This document shows, piece after piece, positions 44,448-56,635 of a stretch of 64,000 nt of DNA. Numbering within the stretch: the stretch's first letter is position 1; every line of letters begins with the position of its first letter. The position numbers and the translations under genes were made by a program. Source of the stretch: Nocardioides scoriae (lineage in GTDB: Bacteria > Actinomycetota > Actinomycetes > Propionibacteriales > Nocardioidaceae); contig NZ_LT629757.1 in the NCBI RefSeq assembly GCF_900104965.1, positions 2,914,001-2,978,000 of the forward strand, given 5' to 3'. The notes beneath the pieces were generated by a model that made no database searches, had not been told where the DNA came from, and saw nothing but the letters and a program-made list of their open reading frames with translations.

Positions 44448-45584
44448 TCAGGCGGGTACCTCTTGGGGGTTGCGCCGAACGCGACCTGGCAGCGTGTTGG
44501 TCATCATGACCACCGCGACGCCGACCAAGGCATAGATGACCAGCACGGTCGCCGGTCCCGCCACCGAGGCGTCCGGGAAGTACAAACGCTCACGGACGAG
44601 ACTCGCACCCGCGCCCGTAGGCAGCCCCTGACCCAGGACACGAGCCCAGTCGGGGAGGAACTCGGGGATGACCGAAGCGCCCGAGACGACGACCCCGACC
44701 AAGAAGTACAGCGTGCCCAAGTTGGCGCCGACCGGTCCGAGGAGGGCGACGGCTGCAGCCACCGACGCGGTCATAGCGAGGGACAGCAGCGCGAACGCTC
44801 CGAGCAAGGACCAAAGTTCTCCACTCGGGATGACCCCGAAGATGCTGGCGCCCAGTGAGACGGCTGCCGCTGAGAGGAACGCGTACGCCAACAGGATCGA
44901 CACGTGGGCCACTCCCCTCATGGGTGACCGGGCCGTGCGGGGGCCCAGCCTCCCCAGCGCGGTGGAAGCGACAGTGGCCCCAATTGCCAGCACCTGCACC
45001 AGAAGACCAAGCGCTGACCCGCCGCGATCAGCGGCAGGGAGGGGCACCAGATCAGTCACCTTGGCCGGTGTGGAGAACGCGGCGAGGGTGGAGGGGGACA
45101 CAGGCGTGTCTGCCGCAGCGATCTCCTCTACCTGTCGTGCTCTCTCTTGGGTGACGACGGTGGTGAAAGCTGTTCGCAAGGCGGTGGCGGCGCTCGGGCC
45201 AGCGGCGCTAGCGACGAACAGCTCCGGCGAACTCGAACTTACGTCGACGCCGCCGTAGACGGCCTTGCTCTCGACCGCGCGTGACAACTCATCGGCTGAG
45301 TCGTACTGACGGGCGTCGTAGTCACCCCCCGCCTCGATCTGCGCCGTCACGTCCGCCCGCTGGGCGGAATTGGCCACCACACCGACCGGGAGGTCGCGCG
45401 GCCGGGGACTGTGAACGGCGCCCATGTAGTACATGATGAGGACGACTTGCACCACTGCTCCGATGAGGAGAACCCCCACCACAGTGCGTCGCAGGGACCG
45501 CGCCGTGGATCGGGCGGCACCTGGGTCCGAGGTGAAGGTGTCGGCTGTTTGGCTCTTCCCCGCTTCGGGACTTGTCTGGGCCAT
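44448..45584 (-). CDS. DUF3533/YhgE-Pip-like membrane protein
   Basis: 378 residues. One N-terminal hydrophobic segment (about 30-52) is followed by a 150-residue extracytoplasmic domain. Six further membrane segments then run from about 185 to 365, the arrangement of ABC-2/phage-infection-protein (YhgE/Pip) type permeases without an ATPase. ATG at 45584 with AAGGAG well placed; the frame is open to 45857. It is last in the BVMO operon; export of an intermediate or cell-envelope role is speculative. Confidence 0.7.
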   Translation of the reverse strand: MAQTSPEAGKSQTADTFTSDPGAARSTARSLRRTVVGVLLIGAVVQVVLIMYYMGAVHSPRPRDLPVGVVANSAQRADVTAQIEAGGDYDARQYDSADELSRAVESKAVYGGVDVSSSSPELFVASAAGPSAATALRTAFTTVVTQERARQVEEIAAADTPVSPSTLAAFSTPAKVTDLVPLPAADRGGSALGLLVQVLAIGATVASTALGRLGPRTARSPMRGVAHVSILLAYAFLSAAAVSLGASIFGVIPSGELWSLLGAFALLSLAMTASVAAAVALLGPVGANLGTLYFLVGVVVSGASVIPEFLPDWARVLGQGLPTGAGASLVRERLYFPDASVAGPATVLVIYALVGVAVVMMTNTLPGRVRRNPQEVPA

Positions 45585-45702
45585 GGTGTCTCCTTGTTCG
45601 GCGAGCTCGTCGCGTACTGCTGTTCGGTAGCTGCTTCGCGGCGCAGGCGGACGGCGGCCTATTCGGGGCCTATGCGGGCCGTGGTTGCGGCGGATGCCTC
45701 GA

Positions 45703-46767
45703 TCAGGCGGCGTTCGGCTGCACGAGGATCCGCACGGGGCTCCCGGTGCCGTCTCGCAGGAGGCTGATTCCGTCCGCGATGTCCTCGAGCGCGACGACGT
45801 TGCTGATCGAGGCGGACAAGTCCAGACGTCCGGTGGACACGAGCCGGGCCAGGACACCGATGTCGCTGGGGTCGTACCCGAGGTGACCCAGCACCTGTTT
45901 CCGGCTGAGGCTGAACATCATGCTCATCCCCACAGACAACTCCTCGGCACTCATGCCGACTCCGACCAGGCGCCCACCGTTGGCCAGGGCGCCTAGCGCC
46001 TGGTCGAAAGTGACCTGACGGCCGACTGCGTCGAAGACCGCGTCGAGGCCCCGACCGCCGGTCACCTTGGCGACGTGCGCTGCGAGGTCGGGGTCTCGCG
46101 GGTCGAGCGCGAAGTCCGCGCCGAGATCCAGGGCACGCTGCCGGGCGGCGGGGTCGAGGTCAACGGCGATGATCGGGGCGGCGCCGACCAGTCGAGCGAT
46201 CTGCAACACGTGGGTTCCGACCCCACCTATACCCCATACCCCCACGGACTCTCCGACGCGCACCTTCGCCGTGTGCGCGACTGCGGCGAAAGGTGTGGAG
46301 ACGGCGTCGGCCAGGATGGCGGCGTGCTCCATCGAGACGTTCTCGGGGATCAGCGTCAGACCCTGCGCCTGGGCGACCGTGTACTCGGCCCAGGCGCCGT
46401 CGTAGGCGAACGCCATCAGCTGCAGCGCGGTGCAGCGGCCGTACTCGGCTCGTCGGCAGGCCGAGCATCGCCCGCATGGGCGGCCAGCGGCCGGCACGAC
46501 CCGGTCACCGACGTGCCAGCGCTCGACGCCGGCGCCGAGCTCAGCGATAGTGCCGGAGGCCTCGTGCCCCTGGGTGATTACCCGCGGCCCCATTGCCGGG
46601 AACGTCCCGTCGAGCAGCGAGAGGTCGGAGTGGCAGATGCCGCTGAACGCAACCTTGATCAGTACTTCGCCTGGCCCTGGGGACGGCAGGGGCACGTTGG
46701 TGACCTCGAAGGTCCGCGTGGTCGTGTCGAGTCGCTGTGCGCGCATCGTCGTGGTGTTGGCAGCCAT
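45703..46767 (-). CDS. Zinc-dependent alcohol dehydrogenase, class III-like MDR
   Basis: 354 residues. GHEASGTIAELG and SGICHSDLSLLDG contain the catalytic zinc ligands (Cys, His), and CGRCSACRRAEYGRC the structural-zinc cysteines. VGVWGIGGVGTHVLQIA is the NAD-binding motif. It oxidises primary or secondary alcohols to aldehydes or ketones. In this operon it would process the alcohol released by ester hydrolysis. ATG 46767 is favoured over 46794 because of the upstream AAAGGG. Confidence 0.86.
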   Translation of the reverse strand: MAANTTTMRAQRLDTTTRTFEVTNVPLPSPGPGEVLIKVAFSGICHSDLSLLDGTFPAMGPRVITQGHEASGTIAELGAGVERWHVGDRVVPAAGRPCGRCSACRRAEYGRCTALQLMAFAYDGAWAEYTVAQAQGLTLIPENVSMEHAAILADAVSTPFAAVAHTAKVRVGESVGVWGIGGVGTHVLQIARLVGAAPIIAVDLDPAARQRALDLGADFALDPRDPDLAAHVAKVTGGRGLDAVFDAVGRQVTFDQALGALANGGRLVGVGMSAEELSVGMSMMFSLSRKQVLGHLGYDPSDIGVLARLVSTGRLDLSASISNVVALEDIADGISLLRDGTGSPVRILVQPNAA

Positions 46768-46822
46768 CAGTGGGGCACCCTTTCCGGTGGTCATGAGGTG
46801 GTCGTGAGGTTGGTGGGAGGTG

Positions 46823-48859
<2,037 letters not shown>

Positions 48860-48863
<4 letters not shown>

Positions 48864-50434
48864 TGTGAAACGTCCACCGGCGTGAGCTGCTCGCTAGCGC
48901 GGGGGGCGACCGGGGTCACCGGAATCAGTGTGCGAGCCAGATTCGTGCGCAGAGTGGTGATGGAGTCGAGCACGTACTCCTGCCGGACCCGCCACGGCGC
49001 ACGGTCTCCCTGCCTCGGGAAGGCGCCGATGGAGCGTTGCACGTAGCCGGCCGCAAGGCCCAGCAGCGGCTGGGGTGTCAGGTCGGCGTCGGGCTTGGGG
49101 ACCACGGCGGCGTGTCCGCGGCGCTCCATCCAGCCCAGCACCTTGCAAACCAGGCGGTGGCTGAGGTCGGCGCGAAGCGTCCATGAGGCGTTGGTGTAAC
49201 CGATGCAGACGGCGAAGTTCGGGACACCGGTCACCATCGCGCCGTTCCACACGAACTGTTCTGACAACTCCACCCGCCGGCCGTCCACGTGCGGGTCGAT
49301 TCCCCCGAAGGCGAGCAACTTCAACCCGGTGGCGGTGACGATGACGTCGGCCTCGAGCACCCGCCCCGACGCGAGCTCGATGCCTTCGCGCGTGAACCGT
49401 TCGATCCGGTCCGTCACAACGTCGGCGCGGCCGTTCTTGATGGCGCGGAACAAGTCCGCGCTCGGCACCGCGCAGAGCCGCTGGTCCCACGGGTCGTAGG
49501 AGGGGGTGAAGTGCTCGGCGACGAGTTCCGGGTCACCGAGGATCTTTGTCGTCGCCTGGGTCAAGAGCTTGCGTGCCTGCTGCGGACGACGCTGGCAGAA
49601 CTGGTAGAAGGCCGTGGAGAACGCGATGTTCTTCACACGGATAGCCGCATGTGCCAGTCCGGCGGGCAGCGCGGCCTGCAGCTTCTCGGCCTTCTTGTCC
49701 CGTCCGGGAACGGCGCTGATCCAGGTCGGGGTTCGCTGCAGCATCGTCACGCGTTCGGCTGCACTGTCACCCTTCAACATGGAAGGTACGAGCGTTACCG
49801 CGGTCGCGCCTGACCCGATCACCACGACGCGCTTGCCGGCGTAGTCGAGGGTCTCGGGCCAGAACTGCGGGTGGACCACTGTCCCGGCGAAGTCCTCGGC
49901 GCCGTCGAAGGCTGGGGCATGCGGCTGGTCGTAGTCGTAGTAGCCGGCGCAGGAGTACAAGAACGTGCACGTCAGGGTGCGGCGGTCGCCGGTGCGCGGG
50001 TCCTCTACCGTCAGCGTCCAGCGAGAGGTCGTGGTGTCGAAATCAGCCGCGACGACCTTGCTGGAATACTGGATGCGCTCGTCGAGGCCGAACTCTTGCG
50101 CTGTCTCACGGATGTAGCTCAGGATCTCGGCCCCGTCGGCCAGTGACTTGCTGTCACTCCACGGCCGGAACGAGTAGCCCAGGGTGTACATGTCGGAGTC
50201 TGATCTGACGCCGGGGTACCGGAAGAGGTCCCACGTCCCTCCGAGATCTTCGCGGGCCTCCAGCACGACGAACGAGGTCCCCGGACGCTCGGTCTGCAGC
50301 CGGTACGCCGCCCCCACACCGGACAGCCCTGCCCCCACCACCACGACGTCCACATGCTCAGCGGCGTGTCCCCGACTGTGCATATCTGCAGGTGCGGCGG
50401 CGGACGCAGTCGAGTTTTCTGGGTGCGGATCCAT
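48860..50434 (-). CDS. EthA-type Baeyer-Villiger monooxygenase (copy 2)
   Basis: 524 residues. The FAD motif is VVVVGAGLSGVGAAYRL (30-46), the fingerprint FAGTVVHPQFWP is at 182-193, and the NADPH motif VVVIGSGATAVTLVP follows. It resembles copy 1 along the whole length but has a different N-terminal tail. It is probably controlled by the AraC-type regulator whose likely site is the repeat upstream (50465-50505). It shares its operon with hydrolase, NMO, ADH and membrane protein genes. Confidence 0.92.
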
Positions 50435-50464
50435 GGATCCATGGTCTCGTCACACACCGCGTTG

Positions 50465-50505
50465 CCCTTTACCTGAAACGACAGACCCTTGACCTGACGC
50501 GACAA
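50465..50505 (-). promoter_or_regulatory. Two direct repeats spaced 21 bp, AraC-type binding site
   Basis: CCCTTTACCTGAAACGACAG (50465-50484) and CCCTTGACCTGACGCGACAA (50486-50505) agree at 16 of 20 positions and begin exactly 21 bp (two helical turns) apart, upstream of the BVMO start. AraC-family activators bind such direct repeats. Confidence 0.72.
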
Positions 50506-50530
50506 ACAGACATCCTTCCACCCGACGACG

Positions 50531-51553
50531 TCAGGCCGGGACCGCCGGTGCCTGTTGCTGCCGTACCTGCGAGGGCGTCTGATCCCACCAGCGGCGGCAA
50601 CACCGGGTCAGTGCGGACTGCTCGGAAAGGCTGAGGAGACCCGCTATCTGCGTGAAGGGCATGTCGGTTCTTCGCAGGTAGCGCAACGCCGCCTCCTTGC
50701 GGACTTCGTCGACGATCTCGACGAAAGTCGTGTCTTCCTGGAGCAACCGACGTTGCAGGGTCCGGGGGTGCATGTAGAGCAGGTGAGCGATCGCCCCGAC
50801 GTTCACCTCGCCTGTGCCGAGCGCCTCCGCCACGGCGACTCGCACGCGCGCCGAGACCGTCGCGGTCAGGCTCGGCGTGAGGTGGTCGAGGTAGGCGACG
50901 GCCAGCTGTCGCAGGAAGTCGTCACGGCCCGCGACGGGCTGCCGCAACAACGAGGACGGCACCCGGAGCAGTCCGACGGGGCGCCGGAAACGCACCTCTG
51001 TCCCGAAGTACGCGCGGTACACCTCAGGTGCAGCCAGCGGCGCGTGAGGCAGATCGACGGTGCGAAGCCCGTAGGGCCCGTCAGTCAGCGCCTGCAGTGT
51101 GCCGTGCGCGAACCCGAGCCCCAGGTCGGTGACCTGGACGGGCACCGGCCCTCCGTCGGAGGCCGCGCTCCAACGGAGCCCGACGAGGCCGGCGTCCCCG
51201 TAGGGGTCGGGTTCCACCGTCAGCCCGACGGAGCGTGCATGCACCGACAGGTAGCGCGAACAGCACTCGAGTGCCTCGCCCACCGTGGATGAGGACTGCA
51301 CAGCCAGAGCAAGGCCGCCGAGCATGGACAGGTCCTGGCGGTCCGCGACGCGCAGCCCCAGGTCCGGACAGTCCAGTTGCTTCGCCGCGATCTCCAACGC
51401 GGCGGCCACTGCTCGCCCGGGCACGAGCAGCTCGTCGGACCGCAAGGCCGCCGGATCGAGGCCGGCATAGGCAGCTACTGCCTCCGGGTCCCCGCCCAGT
51501 TCGAGCACCAGGGAGTCGAAACCGCGCAGAGCGGCAGAGCGCACCACCGACAT
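50531..51553 (-). CDS. AraC-family transcriptional regulator
   Basis: 340 residues. The N-terminal part (about 1-200) is an Arabinose_bd/OruR-like ligand domain; the C-terminal 100 residues carry the double HTH (EVNVGAIAHLLYMHPRTLQR, then MPFTQIAGLLSLSEQSALTR). It precedes the BVMO operon in the same direction. The repeat 25 bp past its stop is the likely target. The inducer could be the ketone or its product. Confidence 0.85.
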   Translation of the reverse strand: MSVVRSAALRGFDSLVLELGGDPEAVAAYAGLDPAALRSDELLVPGRAVAAALEIAAKQLDCPDLGLRVADRQDLSMLGGLALAVQSSSTVGEALECCSRYLSVHARSVGLTVEPDPYGDAGLVGLRWSAASDGGPVPVQVTDLGLGFAHGTLQALTDGPYGLRTVDLPHAPLAAPEVYRAYFGTEVRFRRPVGLLRVPSSLLRQPVAGRDDFLRQLAVAYLDHLTPSLTATVSARVRVAVAEALGTGEVNVGAIAHLLYMHPRTLQRRLLQEDTTFVEIVDEVRKEAALRYLRRTDMPFTQIAGLLSLSEQSALTRCCRRWWDQTPSQVRQQQAPAVPA

Positions 51554-51798
51554 GCGCCAAGAGTCAGCGTTCTCGATGGGTGAGTCAAACCCACCCACAT
51601 CATCTTGTACGGTCCGGACGCTGTCGCAGTAGGTCAAGCGTGCGTCGCTCCAGGTCAAGTGCACGGGCGCAGTGGTGCTCACACTGAAAGGGCTAAGGGG
51701 AGGCCACCGGGGCACACCGGCAGCGGCCCGGCGTGCCGGGGGAGCCTCGGCCCGCCTGTGCCTATGCCAGACCACGACAGCTGACCAGGAGTTATGAA

Positions 51799-52944
51799 AT
51801 GAAGCGCGACATCTACGACGAAGACCACGAAGCGTTCCGGGCATCAGTTCGCGGTTTCCTGAGGGGGTCGGTCACGCCGAACCTCGACCAGCACGTGACC
51901 GAGAAGGCCATTCCCCGGGAGTTCTGGCTCGACGCCGGCATGCAGGGGTTCCTGGGCCTAGAGATCCCCGAGGAGTACGGCGGCGCGGGCGCCGAGGACT
52001 ACCGATTCAATGCTGTCGTCGCCGAGGAGCTGTCAAAGGTCAATGCCGCTCTCGGTTCCTGCTGGGGCATCCACGCCGACATCACGGCGCCGTACCTCGT
52101 CGAGCTCGGCACCGAGGAGCAGAAGCAGCGCTGGCTGCCCGGCGTCGCCGCCGGCGAGATCCTCCTCGCGATCGGCATGACCGAGCCCTCCGGCGGCTCC
52201 GACCTGGCCGCGCTCAAGACCACGGGTGTGCGCGACGGCGACCAGTGGGTCATCAACGGCTCGAAGACCTTCATCACGAACGGCTACTCCGCCGACCTGG
52301 TCATCACCGCGGTGCGAACGAGCCCGGAGAAGAAGGCGCGCGGCATCACCCTGTTCGCGATCCCAGCATCCGCCGAGGGCTTCAGCCGCGGACGCAAGCT
52401 CGACAAGGTCGGGCAGGACGAGGCCGACACCGCGGAGCTGTTCTTCGAGAACGTCCGGCTCACCGATGACCACATCATCGGCGAGGTCGACAGCGGCTTC
52501 ATTCACATGATGCAAAAGCTCCCCCAGGAGCGACTCGGCTGCGCGATCTCGAACCTCGCGCACGCCAAGCAGATCCTCGAGGAGACGTTGCAGTACACCA
52601 AGGAGCGCACCGCGTTCGGCGCCCCGATCGGTAGCTTCCAGCACAGCAAGTTCCTACTGGCGGAGATGTTCACACAGGTCGACGTCAGCCAGGCTTACGT
52701 GGACCAGTGCGTTGCCGCCCACGACCGAGGCCAGCTGACCCCGATCGACGCCGCCAAGGCGAAGTTTTGGACCTCCGAGATCCAGAACAAGGTGATCGAC
52801 CACTGCGTCCAGCTGCACGGCGGCTACGGCTACATGAACGAGTACCGCGTCGCCCGCGCCTGGCGCGATGCCCGCGTGTCCCGGATTTGGGCCGGGTCGA
52901 ACGAGATCATGAAGGAGCTCATCGGCCGCGACCTCGGCCTCTGA
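51799..52944 (+). CDS. Acyl-CoA dehydrogenase
   Basis: 381 residues, FAD enzyme that introduces the alpha-beta double bond in acyl-CoA. AIGMTEPSGGSDLAALKT is the FAD-binding site, LPQERLGCAISNLAHA the substrate region, CVQLHGGYGYMNEYRV and IWAGSNEIMKELIGRDL the C-terminal FAD/catalytic motifs. ATG 51799 has CCAGGAG eight bases upstream. It points away from the AraC gene, so both may share one intergenic control region. Confidence 0.92.
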   Translation: MKRDIYDEDHEAFRASVRGFLRGSVTPNLDQHVTEKAIPREFWLDAGMQGFLGLEIPEEYGGAGAEDYRFNAVVAEELSKVNAALGSCWGIHADITAPYLVELGTEEQKQRWLPGVAAGEILLAIGMTEPSGGSDLAALKTTGVRDGDQWVINGSKTFITNGYSADLVITAVRTSPEKKARGITLFAIPASAEGFSRGRKLDKVGQDEADTAELFFENVRLTDDHIIGEVDSGFIHMMQKLPQERLGCAISNLAHAKQILEETLQYTKERTAFGAPIGSFQHSKFLLAEMFTQVDVSQAYVDQCVAAHDRGQLTPIDAAKAKFWTSEIQNKVIDHCVQLHGGYGYMNEYRVARAWRDARVSRIWAGSNEIMKELIGRDLGL

Positions 52945-53060
52945 GCTGTCTGCGATAACGCGACCCCCAAGGCGCCCCTGGCGCCTGGATCCACCAGGCC
53001 CCCTCCTGGCCCGTGCCGTAACCCGGCGCTGCGACAGCGTCCAACCCGTCAAACAGACGG

Positions 53061-54502
53061 GTGGGCAACGAGACCTGCAACCCCACTGACCGCCGCGCTC
53101 CCACCCTCGAGCTGCGCACCGACACTGGAGCACGTGTTGCACACCGAAGCCGACCCTCCCGCGACTCGGCCGACGCGCGCGCCCCGACAAGGCGAGTGGG
53201 CCCGGGCCGCGTGGAGGGTCGGCCTCGCCTGTTGCTCTTGATTGCCGCCCTCGTCGTGATCCTCGCGGTCGTACCCGCCGTCCGGCGCTCGGACAACTGG
53301 ATCAGCACGGTCGCGACTGTCTTCATCTGGCCAACTTTCGGACCGTGGGTCGTCATCATCAGCGCGCTCGCCCTGATCGTGGCCGCCGTGGGGTATCGCA
53401 AGAAGCCCTACAGGCTCGCACTCGCTACCACCGCAGCGACCGCTCTCGCCCTGATCTGCGCCTTGATCGCGAACATCCACTTCATGGCGGCTGTCTCGCA
53501 GGCCGGCGGGTCGGTGAACCCGTTCCGCGGGCTGGCGCTGTCCTCGATGACCGAGGCAAAGCCGGACGAGTCCACGAAGTACCGCAACGCCGACGGCGAC
53601 CTGCTCGACATCGACGTCTACCGCCCCGCCGGCGCCGCGCAGTCGGCGCCGGTGATGCTGTACATCCACGGCGGCGGGTTCATCGGGGGTTACCTCGACG
53701 AGACCTCCTCCGACCTCCGATGGTTCGCCGACCAGGATGGCTCATGCTCAGCGCGGACTACCGCCGCGCGACGCCGACCCAGCCCACGTGGGACAAGGTC
53801 CCTCAGGACGTTGCGTGCGCGTTGGTGTGGTCGACGCGCAACGCTGGCCGCTTCGGCGGCAACCCGAGCCAGCTCGCAGTCCTTGGGGACTCCGCGGGCG
53901 GCAATCTCGCCACGAACCTCACCTTGTCTGCGTCTTCCGGTAAAGCAGCAGGCGGCTGCGGGCCAGTACCGAAGCCAGACGCACTCGTCGCTCAGTACCC
54001 CCAGGTCGACGTAGCGGCTACGCGGGAGGCATTCGTGATTGGCGGCCCCGACACCGACCCGGAGCACCTGGTCGAGCTGTACATCGGCGGCACGATGGAC
54101 GAGCACCCCGATCGGGTCAAGGCGATTTCGTCACAGACGTACCTGACCGACCAGGCGCCACCCACGCTGCTGATCGAGCCGGAGCGCGACGGCATCATTC
54201 GCACCGATGCCGTGCTCGGCTGGGCGAAGAAAGCCGAGGACGCCGGCGTCGACCTCACCGTCGCGAAGATTCCATTCGCCAACCACGTCTACAACCAACA
54301 GGCGTACAACTCCATCGGGAACCAGGCCCGCCGCACCATCACCCAGAACTACCTCGTGGACCAAGGCCTCACCAACCAAGGAACGCCGGTCCCGCCTATC
54401 TGGACGCACCTGACCCTGACCCTCAGGCACAGTCGCTCGGTCGGCAAGACCGAGGTTGCAAGGTGGAAGCGAACGGACCTGCGCGGGCTATGGCGGCGGT
54501 AG
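53061..54502 (+). pseudogene. Membrane-anchored alpha/beta hydrolase with a frameshift
   Basis: The frame from GTG 53061 encodes hydrophobic segments (about residues 54-72, 85-105, 112-138) and the oxyanion motif LYIHGGGFIGGYLDETS. Around 53737 it passes into the +1-related frame, which continues WLMLSADYRRATPTQPTWDK, the nucleophile motif GDSAGGNLATNL and FANHVYNQQAYN with the catalytic His. Either a one-base deletion has inactivated it or the sequence has an error. The C-terminal 30 residues are basic and unusual. Confidence 0.68.
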
Positions 54503-54577
54503 GCGTTCGCGGGCGACACGCCGGCCGTGTCGGGACCCTTGCCTGATGGACCCGGTGCGCCAGACCCGCAACCAGCT

Positions 54578-55651
54578 TCAGCTCGTCATGCCCGCCACCC
54601 CGCCGGTCAACCAAGTGCGAAGGCGGCGCACCGCCTCCTGGCCATCCGCGGTGCCTGGCCGGTCCAGCGGCGCGTGCTCGGACTCATCGAAGAGGTCGTG
54701 CCACACAGGAACTCCCGCTTCACCGATGCGGTCGGCAAATGGCTCGCTCGCACGCCGGAGGGTGTCGCGTCCGCAGGTCAGCACGTAGGTGGGAGGCAGC
54801 CCCGTCAGGTCCGCGAGGCCGGGAGCCACGTAGGGGTCATCCCAGGACGCGTCGCCGGCCCAGTTGCTGAACATGTCGCGCACCCATTCCTCAGAGACGA
54901 CCTTGGGTGAGGAATCGAGCGCACTGCTGGCTTGGGGCGTGGCTGCTGGGAGGTTGCCTTGCAGCACCGGGTAGGCGAGGTAGAGGGACGCAGGCATCTG
55001 CTGGTCGGTGTCTCGCAGCCGCAGGGCAGCGCCCGCCACCAGGCACCCTCCGGCGCTGCCGCCGCCGAGGTGTAGCTGAGTCCGGTCGACCCCGAGCTGG
55101 TCGGCGTGCTCCACCGCCCAGCGCCAAGCTGTGAGGACGTCGTCCTGCGGCTTCGGGTAATGCACCCCGTTGATGCACATGCGGTAGTCGACCGACAGCA
55201 CCGGTATCCCTGACGCGGCCAGCTCGATAGCGGGCCAGTGCGCCTCTTGCTGGTCCAGGCTCCCGATCACGAAGGCGCCACCGTGCACCCACACGAGTGC
55301 TGCCGTCGGCGGCGGCGCACCGGTCGGCGGGAGGTACAGACGTGCGCCGTGCAGACCCGCGTCTCTGCTCACCACGTCTTGGACTCGGACTCCGCGCAGC
55401 TCCAGCTGAGCAGCAACCAGCCGGTCCTGCCATCGGCGGCCGTCGGGAACGCCGCCAGCCGCTTCCACCAGGCGCAGGATGTCGCGGAACGGCGGCAGGC
55501 TGGAACTGACACCGCCCTTGGCGCCGTCCAGCAACCGCTCCCGCAGCGGTGCAGGAAGCGCCTTGACCACGCGAAGGCCGTACCCGATGGTGGCGAACAG
55601 TCGTCTTCCCTGCCCCGGGGGCAGTTGCTTCTCCAATGGCGTCTCGGTCAC
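54578..55651 (-). CDS. HSL-family alpha/beta hydrolase (1)
   Basis: 357-residue esterase. The oxyanion motif is VWVHGGAFVIGS, the nucleophile is Ser in LGGGSAGGCLV, and the acid/His pair lies in CGRDTLRRASEPFAD and DESEHAPLD. The N-terminal 60 residues are a helical cap. The GTG start at 55651 has AAGGAG nine bases upstream. Substrate unknown; short-chain acyl esters of hydrophobic alcohols are typical. Confidence 0.82.
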   Translation of the reverse strand: MTETPLEKQLPPGQGRRLFATIGYGLRVVKALPAPLRERLLDGAKGGVSSSLPPFRDILRLVEAAGGVPDGRRWQDRLVAAQLELRGVRVQDVVSRDAGLHGARLYLPPTGAPPPTAALVWVHGGAFVIGSLDQQEAHWPAIELAASGIPVLSVDYRMCINGVHYPKPQDDVLTAWRWAVEHADQLGVDRTQLHLGGGSAGGCLVAGAALRLRDTDQQMPASLYLAYPVLQGNLPAATPQASSALDSSPKVVSEEWVRDMFSNWAGDASWDDPYVAPGLADLTGLPPTYVLTCGRDTLRRASEPFADRIGEAGVPVWHDLFDESEHAPLDRPGTADGQEAVRRLRTWLTGGVAGMTS

Positions 55652-55714
55652 GAGGGGGATCTCCTTCGGTCGGCGGGGATGCTGCGGTGGGTGGCGACGC
55701 GTGGCCCGGCGGGG

Positions 55715-56635
55715 TCAGGGCATCCTGGTGTCGACGAAGTCGCGAAGACGTCGTCGGTATCGCCGACCCTCTGGTAGGGGTAGAGCCGTGAAGCCGTGGA
55801 TTGCACCAGGCCACTCATCAAGGTCGACGTCTACGCCCGCAGCGGCCATTGCCCGGGCGACTCGGCGGGCGTCGTCCAGGAGCACGTCGTGGGTGCCGAC
55901 TGGGATCCAGGTGGGTGGAAAGCCTTGAAAGGACCCCTGCAGCGCAGACACGGCCGGGTCCTGCAGGTCGCGGTCCCCTGCGAACCACGCCGCTTCCTGA
56001 ACCAACTCCGACCGGCTCAGCAGGTCCTTGCCTAGGTTTGCGGTTGCGCTGGGCCCGCTCATCGACAGGTCCGCCCACGGAAACACGGCAACGGCCGCTG
56101 CCGGCATCGCCATCCCCTCCTGGAGAGCTCGTTGCAGCGTGAGGAGTAGCAGCCCACCTCCAGCCGATTCACCGCACGCCACGATCCGCTTCGGCCCGGG
56201 CGAAACCAGCAGTGCCCGGTAGACGGCGAGCGCATCATCGAGTGCCGCCGGAAAAGGATGCTCGGGAGCTAGCCGGTACTCAACGCTGACTATGTCGGGG
56301 CCGCCGTCTGCGCAAACCTCAGCCTGGGTCAGGGCTTGACGCGCCGAGCCGAGGGCGAAGGCTCCGCCGTGGAGGTAGAGCAGGGTCCCGCGTGTGCCGC
56401 CACCGGAGGACAGCCGCACTACTGGGACGCCACCGATTGTCTCCTCGGTGAGGGTGACACCCCGAGGAACGCGCATGAATCGTTCGACCCTGCTGTTGGC
56501 TTGCCGCTCGCGGGCCAGTTCGACCGGCGCGCCTTCTCGACGCCGTGCGCGCGCTCCGGCCAGCGCGCCCACCACCCGCATGGGCAGGCTCGGGCCAGGG
56601 TGGGCTGCGTCCCGTGGCACGAATGCGTCGGTCAC
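55715..56635 (-). CDS. HSL-family alpha/beta hydrolase (2)
   Basis: 306 residues. The oxyanion motif is LLYLHGGAFALGS, the nucleophile motif is ACGESAGGGLLLL, and PVGTHDVLLDDA with AIHGFTAL contribute acid and His. The GTG overlaps the stop of the beta-glucosidase gene (GTGA), so both belong to one operon, suggesting removal of acyl groups from a glycoside or its aglycone. Confidence 0.84.
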   Translation of the reverse strand: MTDAFVPRDAAHPGPSLPMRVVGALAGARARRREGAPVELARERQANSRVERFMRVPRGVTLTEETIGGVPVVRLSSGGGTRGTLLYLHGGAFALGSARQALTQAEVCADGGPDIVSVEYRLAPEHPFPAALDDALAVYRALLVSPGPKRIVACGESAGGGLLLLTLQRALQEGMAMPAAAVAVFPWADLSMSGPSATANLGKDLLSRSELVQEAAWFAGDRDLQDPAVSALQGSFQGFPPTWIPVGTHDVLLDDARRVARAMAAAGVDVDLDEWPGAIHGFTALPLPEGRRYRRRLRDFVDTRMP

